From: Arion vulgaris
Taxonomy: Eukaryota; Mollusca; Gastropoda; Stylommatophora; Arionidae
NCBI GenBank assembly: GCA_020796225.1
Contig: CM036758.1
Coordinates: 29,523,099 to 29,587,098 of the forward strand
Reading direction: 5' to 3'
DNA: 64,000 nt
The notes below the pieces were generated by a model. It was not told where the DNA came from. It saw only the letters and a list, made by a program, of their open reading frames with translations, and made no database searches. The stretch's first letter is position 1; every line of letters begins with the position of its first letter. Below, piece by piece: positions 63,778-64,000 of the stretch. The position numbers and the translations under genes were made by a program.

Positions 63778-64000
63778 CACACCCAAGAGGACTCGATATT
63801 CAAAAGAAACACTGGAGATGGATTGGACATGTGATACGCATAGAGACTAACTCTGTCATGAAAGCTTCATTGAGATATATACCAGAGGGTAAATGAACAC
63901 ATGGAAGACTCAAATCGATCTAGAGAGGAACAGGAGAACAAGAATTGAAAGAAATGTATCACTTCTGGAACCCAGTACAGAGAATGGCCAAGAATAGAAC
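63778..64000 (+). mobile_element. LINE-D 3' portion, running off the window edge
   Basis: The plus strand reads [23 protein letters not shown]-like codons with a stop, then EQELKEMYHFWN and QRMAKNR. It is homologous to the C-terminus of LINE-D at 33430-33700, in opposite orientation. The 3' end lies beyond the window. Confidence 0.8.

Noticed and set aside
1..64000. A gene-based undescribed biological system (defence, biosynthetic or toxin-type cluster)
   Set aside because: No set of intact, co-oriented genes exists. All coding traces are decayed LINE parts. The unusual content is repeat architecture.

Overview
The window looks like repeat-dominated, AT-rich nuclear DNA of a metazoan, most likely a lophotrochozoan and plausibly a mollusc. 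That placement is an inference from the mix of non-LTR retrotransposon (LINE) tails, tRNA-headed SINEs, hAT and mariner MITEs and dozens of minisatellites; no taxon-diagnostic gene is present. I find no intact host protein-coding gene, no rRNA, no functional tRNA, no CRISPR array and no operon. Every long open frame either comes from a tandem array whose unit lacks stop codons or belongs to a decayed LINE.

Tandem arrays make up roughly 24 kb of the 64 kb. The main ones are a 47-bp array (8131-15649), a 48-bp array (17480-19055), a 68-bp array (24030-27556), a 31/33-bp purine-rich array (28680-31675), a 58-bp array (41430-43300), a 40-bp array (45266-46075), a 36-bp array (49019-49725), a 30-bp array (53458-54003) and a 70-bp array (57895-59085). 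About fifteen smaller arrays lie between them. Several large arrays show higher-order structure (143 bp and 329 bp in the 47-bp array, about 951 bp in the 68-bp array, 140 bp in the 70-bp array).

Between arrays lie 5'-truncated, frameshifted LINE fragments of at least ten kinds, labelled A-K here. They are recognised by RT motifs (FADD, YADD), RNase H motifs (PGHAG..GNERAD) and the usual C-terminal 'RRWRWIGH...GRPR..W' region. The largest is LINE-D (33430-35395, minus), which keeps most of its RT domain. There are three SINE families (SINE-1 at 378, 21540 and 62408; SINE-2 at 43704; SINE-3 at 19144, 19985 and 41037). An unnamed, roughly 260-bp interspersed element, 'X', is present in nine copies; it carries a hairpin and a (GAA)n end. 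DNA-transposon derivatives include two 166-bp hAT MITEs with perfect 8-bp target duplications, three other hAT-like elements plus a terminus lacking its partner end, one mariner MITE, and a 519-bp fold-back element flanked by TTAA.

The most interesting pattern is that at least six tandem arrays seem to have grown out of transposon sequence: a MITE end, a SINE body, two LINE coding segments and one interspersed repeat that precedes two different arrays. The window therefore shows transposon fragments being turned into satellites. I did not find a gene-based undescribed system.
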